This document shows, one piece after another, positions 14,846 through 15,468 of a stretch of 15,468 nt of DNA. The DNA lies in NCBI GenBank assembly GCA_021785155.1, contig JAJYGE010000011.1:1-15468 (forward strand), given 5' to 3'. A program made the translations under genes and the position numbers. Position 1 is the first letter of the stretch; the number at the start of each line of letters is the position of its first letter. The notes under the pieces are model-generated. The model saw only the letters and a list, made by a program, of their open reading frames with translations, was not told the DNA's origin and ran no database searches. Source of the DNA: Planctomycetota bacterium (GTDB lineage: Bacteria; Planctomycetota; Phycisphaerae; WQYP01).

Positions 14846-15136
14846 ACGTTTACTCCTGAACTCCGAATGACTGTTACATGATGATCATAGTCGCGGATCG
14901 GCACAGATATTGCAATCGTTATTCAATGATTTGCGAAAGTAAATCTTTTATTGTTGGCACGCAGGCATCGCGACCTTGCAACTTCGGGCGGGGGCCAGGA
15001 GGCCGTGGGCTTTGGCGCTCGTCGTCAATGTTGTTCCCATACACAATCCTCCTCCCTTCGCGCCCACAACCCCTTGGCCCTCCGTCAACCCTAATATTCA
15101 GGCGTGACAGGGCACTGGGCCGAACGCCATCCCCTT
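14846..15136. other. Region between tpx and the transposase remnant
   Basis: About 290 bases hold the tpx upstream region and a GC-rich stretch (about 14980-15130) with strand-biased composition unlike the neighbours. Apart from the possible 30-residue ORF no gene is convincing. A plus-strand frame through here (14878-15318) is Pro/Arg-rich, lies opposite the transposase fragment and looks like chance. A TATGAT on the minus strand near 14887 could serve as a -10 box for tpx but has no well-spaced -35 partner. Confidence 0.4.
14948..15040 (-). CDS. Possible 30-residue ORF with strong ribosome site
   Basis: ATG 15040 on the minus strand has AGGAGG (CCTCCT at 15048-15053) exactly seven bases upstream and reads MGTTLTTSAKAHGLLAPARS and ten more residues to a TAA. 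The ribosome site is the main support. No family is recognised, and the surrounding GC-rich stretch lies next to a decayed transposase, so this may be mobile-element debris. Confidence 0.25.
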   Translation of the reverse strand: MGTTLTTSAKAHGLLAPARSCKVAMPACQQ

Positions 15137-15468
15137 TCAATAATAGTCACGTCCCCGTGTCACTTCCATGCGATATTCCACCGCCTCCACCGGGAGATCC
15201 GGTAGATCTACCTGTTGGAGTTTACGTGGTGGCTGTGTCAGCGGTCGCGCTGAGCCGTCGCAATCCGGACGGCGATCCATTTTGTAGTCCACCACCCAAT
15301 GTATCTGTGCTGGAGTAAAAGGCTCGAGCTGGTGGCGTGGATGACCTTTCTGCCCACCGATGGAACGTTTTTCGCCCGGCAGTACAGGCGACAGTGGTGG
15401 TTTGATCCCGATAGCTATCCGGAGAGGGTGGCTTGGAGGAATTGGTGCAGTTTTTTGACAGACAGATC
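15137..15468 (-). pseudogene. Truncated IS66-like transposase fragment, partial (runs off right edge)
   Basis: An open minus-strand frame of 110 codons enters from the right edge and stops at 15137. It contains IS66-type TnpC features: GEKRSIGGQKGHPRHQLEPF, a degraded zinc-ribbon start (RRPDCDGSARPL, where CPxCGG would be expected), then KLQQVDLPDLPVEAVEYR and a final RGRDYY. In intact relatives RGRxYY is followed by a second C-x2-C pair; here the next bases begin TG, as a Cys codon would, but then read TGA stop. The catalytic DDE region is missing, so this copy cannot be active. It marks an old insertion whose downstream part has been deleted or replaced. Confidence 0.65.

Noticed and set aside
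14878..15318. 146-codon plus-strand frame, Pro/Arg-rich
   Set aside because: It lies opposite the IS66-like fragment and the GC-rich segment; composition suggests a chance frame.
1..15468. CRISPR array, tRNA or rRNA genes
   Set aside because: No regularly spaced repeats with unique spacers, no cloverleaf-like sequence with a TTC-A T-arm, and no rRNA-like stretch was recognised by eye.

Overview
The window reads as chromosomal DNA from a member of the Planctomycetota, most likely near the Phycisphaerae. This is inferred from two proteins: a very large DUF4175-type membrane protein with a Gly-rich linker of the planctomycete kind, and a large prepilin-like protein starting HRA|FTLVEIL with a C-terminal ADGHV motif. 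The lineage was not tested by any search. Most of the window is ordinary chromosomal gene content. The accessory signals are a lone DNA adenine methyltransferase, a lipoprotein thiol peroxidase next to a repeat protein, and a decayed transposase at the right edge.

Left part (1-4041): a partial exported TPR-like protein leaves the left edge on the minus strand. It is divergent from uppP (undecaprenyl-diphosphatase, cell-wall carrier recycling), which is followed by a small lipoprotein gene. Then come a HEAT+TPR protein (plus strand) and a TatD-family hydrolase (minus strand), which converge on a shared hairpin. Upstream of tatD on the same strand is a small integral membrane protein.

Middle (4186-8588): a D12-class DNA adenine methyltransferase with no visible restriction partner, then recN (double-strand-break repair) and a MATE-family transporter whose longest frame overlaps the end of recN.

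Right part (8621-15468): a roughly 1130-residue DUF4175 protein on the minus strand. It is preceded by a region of about 450 bases holding a possible short ORF with a strong Shine-Dalgarno and an upstream hairpin. Next is a prepilin-like protein (plus strand), then a minus-strand pair of lipoprotein thiol peroxidase (tpx) and a 119-residue helical protein built of about 20-residue repeats. At the right edge an IS66-like transposase reading frame enters and stops just where the next zinc-ribbon cysteine would be expected.

No tRNA, rRNA or CRISPR array was recognised. The observations best worth a second look are the Tpx lipoprotein/repeat-protein pair, the A6 tract and hidden C-terminal reading frame in the methyltransferase, the short-ORF/hairpin leader before the DUF4175 gene, and two near-identical palindromes inside the DUF4175 gene.
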